A stretch of DNA of 20,717 nucleotides from Symbiodinium natans (taxonomy: Eukaryota > Sar > Dinophyceae > Suessiales > Symbiodiniaceae): the NCBI GenBank assembly GCA_905221605.1, contig CAJNDS010000083.1:215501-236217 (forward strand), in the 5' to 3' direction. Under the pieces are notes generated by a model. That model did not search any database, was not told where the DNA came from, and saw nothing but the letters and a program-made list of their open reading frames with translations. Shown one piece after another: positions 18,046 to 20,717 of this stretch. The number at the start of each line of letters is the position of its first letter. Position 1 is the stretch's first letter. Made by a program: the position numbers and the translations under genes.

Positions 18046-19322
18046 ATGGCAGACCTTCGCCCCGTCCTCAGCCGCGAACAAGCAATGGAGGTACTCCTTG
18101 AATCTCTCTTCCTACCGCTGCCGGTATACCCTACAGCTCCAGCTGGCGCCGCCACAGCGAGCAATCTGGACCTGGCATCCTCACGCACCCCTGCGGAGGA
18201 GGCGATCCAACACTCGAACCGTCAGATACGGATAGCTTCGCGTGCTTGCAGCTTCATGAAGCTGCTCGCGGAGAAGGTTCACTGGCACATGGGAGAGTTG
18301 CGGCTCTACCTTCCCAAAACTGCGCCCCGCAAGATGGCCGCAAAACGGAAGCATGAAGAGATGATGCTGACAGAGCCTCGTTCTCCTACTCCGACGTACC
18401 ATCAGAAGCGCCAGCTCCTCTTCATCTCTCAGGCGATTCGGGACTACACCAATGATGGTCCTGGCCAGAACTCCTTCCAGCTCGAAGACGCGGCATCTGG
18501 ACGTACCTGACGCGCCACTTTGGCCAGGGTGAGGTGCACTTTATGATTGCCAACGCCCTGTCACATCTACACCTTCTTATGCGATCGTCAACTCCACGCC
18601 TACTCTCAGGCATTGAGCAGTCACAGCCATCGCATGCTCCAGGACAAGGCTCGGACTACTTCCCTGCCAATCTTCGTCTGCACGATGACAAGCAACTGGA
18701 CCTTCACTACTTCGACCTGCAGGCGCTAAGGCGAGCCTCCACAGTATACCGGGTGCAGCAGCTGCTCAAAGTCTCTTCTTCCACCGAAGGGGCATCGTCA
18801 GTTAAGAACGGATGGCGCTTTCAACATCAGGACCATCACCTCAATGCTTTGTCCTACGACCAACATCTCCTGGCTCTGTTGCCTCATCTTCCGAACTACC
18901 AGGACCAAATTCGCGAGGATCTGGTCACGTATAGGCAGTGGCTGCTTCGAGAAATCAATGCAGAGGATGTTTCCTGGATTCGATCCATGATCATGGACAC
19001 GGTGATCTCGCGAGGTGAACTCCTGGAGCTCTTCGAGGATGCCTTGCTCAAGCAGATCAACTCTGCGTTTCGAGCTACTGCTGGCATTCCTAACCCGGAG
19101 GATCATTCTCAAGACTTCCAGAACAGCATGGCTCTCCGCTTCTACCAAATCATCAATCCGCTCTATGATGACATCTACGAAGAGTACAAGCCGTACGCAA
19201 TTGTGTTCAAGATGCTCACCTCCTCTCATCGTAGACAGCTTCGGTCCCTCCTTCGGGCCCGAGAAGCTGCCATTCTGGCGTCCCTATATCGGACCACCAG
19301 CCTGGTTCCAGTATGCGAGTGA
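18046..19322 (+). CDS. Cargo protein B (paralogue of A, -1 frame break)
   Basis: The ATG at 18046 (MADLRPVLSREQ, context CCCATGGC) opens a frame of 154 codons with a basic PRKMAAKRKHEE segment, ending in TGA at 18508-18510. A -1 frame is open from 18456 and reads IWTYLTRHFGQGEV, YFPANLRLHDDKQLDL, EDVSWIRSM and INPLYDDIYEEYKP to the stop at 19320-19322. That second part aligns along its length with the C-terminal part of protein A; shared features include W-x-YLTR-x-F, YFP-x2-LRL, QLDL, YR-x-WL, PL-x-D-x2-Y and YK. The homology begins upstream of the only early ATG in that frame (18543), so a single product of about 425 aa is likely. The domain is mainly helical by eye. The stop codon lies inside hairpin H13. 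Function unknown. Confidence 0.65.
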
Positions 19323-19346
19323 GGTCGCCTCCAGCTAACTGAACCA
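19303..19346 (+). repeat. Core hairpin H13, overlapping the stop of cargo protein B
   Basis: Core GAGTGAGGTCGCCTCCA (19317-19333). The stem is GC/GC, a 2x2 loop, CAGT/ACTG, a bulged C, then TGGTT/AACCA. The TGA of GAGTGA is the stop codon of the preceding ORF. Confidence 0.75.
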
Positions 19347-19661
19347 TAGCATCCCAAAGCTCCTATAGTCCGAGTACTGGACTTAATCACGCCTCCAGAC
19401 CACCGCTCGCGTTGCAGAAAAGCCTTCACGCCTCATAGCACACAAGTGCCGGCCTGCATAGCCGATGCCCTCAGACCCGGCCTGCCTACCGACTCGCCTG
19501 CTGAGGTTGAAGACCAATCTCGCAGAGACTTGTACATTGGCGCAACCCACCTAGCTCGCAGAGGCTCTGCCATCCGAATAGCTCAGGTCCCGACGAATAG
19601 GTTACCCATTTTTCACCCTCGATGCCCGCCAAGGTGTGGGACATGACCCGCACATGCGTCC
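19323..19661 (+). other. Presumed 3' untranslated region of the element
   Basis: About 340 bases follow the last cargo stop and hold H13's right arm. There is no convincing ORF or further core hairpin. The region leads directly into the GAAAT tail, as expected for a LINE 3' UTR. Confidence 0.5.
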
Positions 19662-19685
19662 GAAATGAAATGAAATGAAATGAAA

Positions 19686-19686
<1 letters not shown>
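19662..19686 (+). repeat. (GAAAT)5 tail, likely 3' end of the retroelement
   Basis: Five perfect GAAAT units directly precede (GTT)n. Short tandem tails in place of poly(A) are known for several non-LTR retroelement clades. This is taken as the 3' boundary. Confidence 0.6.
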
Positions 19687-19744
<58 letters not shown>

Positions 19745-19816
19745 TTGTTTTTGTTTTTGTTTTTGTTTTTGTTGTTGTTGTTGTGTAGTTGCTGTTGTAT
19801 AGTTGTTGTTGTATAG

Positions 19817-19856
<40 letters not shown>

Positions 19857-19900
19857 ATTGTTGTTGTGTTGTTATTGTAGTAGTAGTTGTTGTTGTAGTT
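19687..19900. repeat. (GTT)n microsatellite, downstream block
   Basis: (GTT)n with a (GTTTTT)n block near 19740-19770 and GTTGTATA interruptions, resembling the block at 6893-7853. The minus-strand poly-Asn/Thr ORF over it is an artefact. Confidence 0.95.
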
Positions 19901-19929
19901 ATTGTCATTAACATTGTCGTTATCGTTGT

Positions 19930-20125
19930 CGTAATAATCGTAGGAAATAAAGAAATCTATAGATATTGAATTAAAAGGAATATTTCAAGAACATCAAAAA
20001 TTTTTAAATTAATAGGAATATCTCAATAATATTTTCGTCTAGATCGAATTGAAAGAATATTTCACTACCACTTGGGCAGATATAAAGAAATGAAAAAATT
20101 TGAATTAAAAAGAATATATCCCCAT
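19930..20125. repeat. AT-rich degenerate repeat
   Basis: Four or more loose copies of GAATTAAAAGGAATATTTCA (near 19969, 20006, 20048 and 20100) occur in otherwise A/T-rich sequence, in sharp contrast to the GC-rich element before it. No gene is seen. Confidence 0.6.
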
Positions 20126-20178
20126 AAAAGGCTACGGGCTCGACCCCTATTTTCGCTCTGCGGCCGCTCTGTCGGATG

Positions 20179-20245
20179 CCCCGCCTCCTCTTCTGGTCCA
20201 TTTGGCTGCTTTCCCCGCCTCCTCTTCTGGTCCATTTGGCTGCTT
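20179..20245. repeat. Two tandem copies of a 34-bp unit
   Basis: CCCCGCCTCCTCTTCTGG followed by TCCATTTGGCTGCTT occurs at 20179 and again at 20213. Confidence 0.9.
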
Positions 20246-20270
20246 ATGAGGGCCTTGCAGGGGGATCTTG

Positions 20271-20454
20271 AAAATTCCGGGAATTTTAACACTTTTTGTC
20301 TAAAAATCTTGGGAATTTTGGGAATTACCCGGAGCTGAAAATTCCCGGAATTTTAGGAATTGTCCGGATTGAGGTTTGAACTTGCCGGGTTGGATTTTAA
20401 GGTTCCAACACAACAATGATGACATGGGTGCCCTTTGAAAATTCCGGGAATTTT
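20271..20454. repeat. Three copies of the palindrome AAAATTCCSGGAATTTT
   Basis: Palindromes of 17 bases stand at 20271-20287, 20338-20354 and 20438-20454, with partial versions (GGGAATTTTGGGAATT) between them. They are spaced 67 and 100 bases apart. No coding content is visible. Confidence 0.8.
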
Positions 20455-20717
20455 CGGGACCCCGGGTTCAGGGTTTAAGGATTTTATGGTTAGGGTTTTG
20501 GGGTTTAATAGAAATGGTATAGGGTTTGTGTCCGGAGTTTTGTCGAGTTGTGGGGGTTTTCGTTTTTTGTTGTAATGGTTTGGGTTTTGTCGGGCGTGGT
20601 GGGGGATGGATGGTTTTGGGGTGCTGAGGGGCTGCGGTTGAGGGGTTGGGGTTGAAAGGCTGGGGTTTTGGGGGGTTTTGTTTTTTGTTGTAATGGTTTG
20701 GGTTTTGTCGGGCGTGG
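20455..20717. repeat. Telomere-like and G-rich repeats running off the window
   Basis: GGGTTTAAGG, TTAGGGTTTTGGGG and AGGGTTTG words resemble degenerate TTTAGGG repeats. From 20562 a unit of 118 bases begins; its first 38 bases recur exactly at 20680-20717, where the window ends. G-runs at 20614-20676 could form quadruplexes. Confidence 0.75.

Larger units (their letters stand above)
7854..19686 (+). mobile_element. Giant LINE-like (non-LTR) retroelement with cargo ORFs
   Basis: The proposed unit runs from the end of the upstream (GTT)n to a (GAAAT)5 tail. It contains, all on the plus strand, an APE-endonuclease/reverse transcriptase polyprotein with zinc fingers and a USP-like domain, then four further ORFs. 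There are no long terminal repeats. Thirteen hairpins sharing one 17-nt core occur from 8607 to 19346, both inside the LINE ORF and between the cargo ORFs, and were not found outside these limits. That is the main argument that LINE and cargo belong together. At about 11.8 kb it is well above the usual 4-7 kb of a LINE. Nested insertions or a chance neighbourhood remain possible. Confidence 0.65.

Noticed and set aside
8607-19346. Core hairpins as integron attC sites, CRISPR repeats or bacterial terminators
   Set aside because: attC sites have conserved ends and variable centres, the reverse of this; spacing is irregular with no spacers; introns and LINE content show a eukaryotic context.
8607-19346. 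Core hairpins as hammerhead-type ribozymes
   Set aside because: The hammerhead words CTGATGA and GAAA are absent around the cores.
19486-19914. 142-codon minus-strand ORF with poly-Asn
   Set aside because: Most of it is (GTT)n read antisense; the remainder is the 3' region of the element.
20065-20338. Short ORFs on both strands in the 34-bp tandem repeat region
   Set aside because: They follow the tandem unit, have no ligand or domain pattern, and lie in repetitive DNA.

Overview
The window looks like nuclear DNA of a dinoflagellate, probably a Symbiodiniaceae-type alga. This rests on GC-rich genes in a same-strand tandem array, introns that follow the AG|G boundary rule (two of the five appear to start with GA instead of GT), very long simple repeats, TTTAGGG-like degenerate repeats at both ends, and a LINE-type retroelement. 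The species cannot be fixed from sequence alone.

Layout. 1-700: fold-back and telomere-like repeats. 700-1000: AT-rich microsatellites. 1147-1383: a doubtful small ORF. 1556-3953 and 3972-6456: a tandem duplication of about 2.4 kb, each unit carrying one six-exon TKL-like protein kinase gene (1661-3236 and 4077-5652; 376 aa). The second unit carries an extra 103-bp palindrome-rich insert. 6893-7853: nearly 1 kb of G/T-rich trinucleotide repeat. 7854-19686: an unusually large LINE-like element of about 11.8 kb. 19687-19900: more (GTT)n. 19930-20717: AT-rich repeats, AAAATTCC-type palindromes and a G-rich 118-bp repeat running off the window.

The LINE-like element is the centre of interest. 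Its first product is an APE-type endonuclease plus reverse transcriptase, followed by C2H2-type zinc fingers and a ubiquitin-specific-protease-like (C19) domain; the reading frame is broken three times by +1 shifts, two or all of them in C/T-rich runs. It is followed on the same strand by an uncharacterised 357-aa ORF, an 87-aa Cys/His-rich protein, and two larger ORFs whose C-terminal halves are paralogous. Each of those two is interrupted by a -1 shift at about the same place. The element ends in a (GAAAT)5 tail and lies between (GTT)n blocks.

Thirteen copies of a same-orientation hairpin are scattered over the element and were not found elsewhere in the window. The 17-nt core (consensus GAGTGAGGTCNCCTCCT) is conserved, while the flanking arms differ from copy to copy and in most copies remain complementary. 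Every ORF of the element is followed within about 60 nt by one of these hairpins. This structured repeat links LINE and cargo into one unit and is the best candidate here for an undescribed system.
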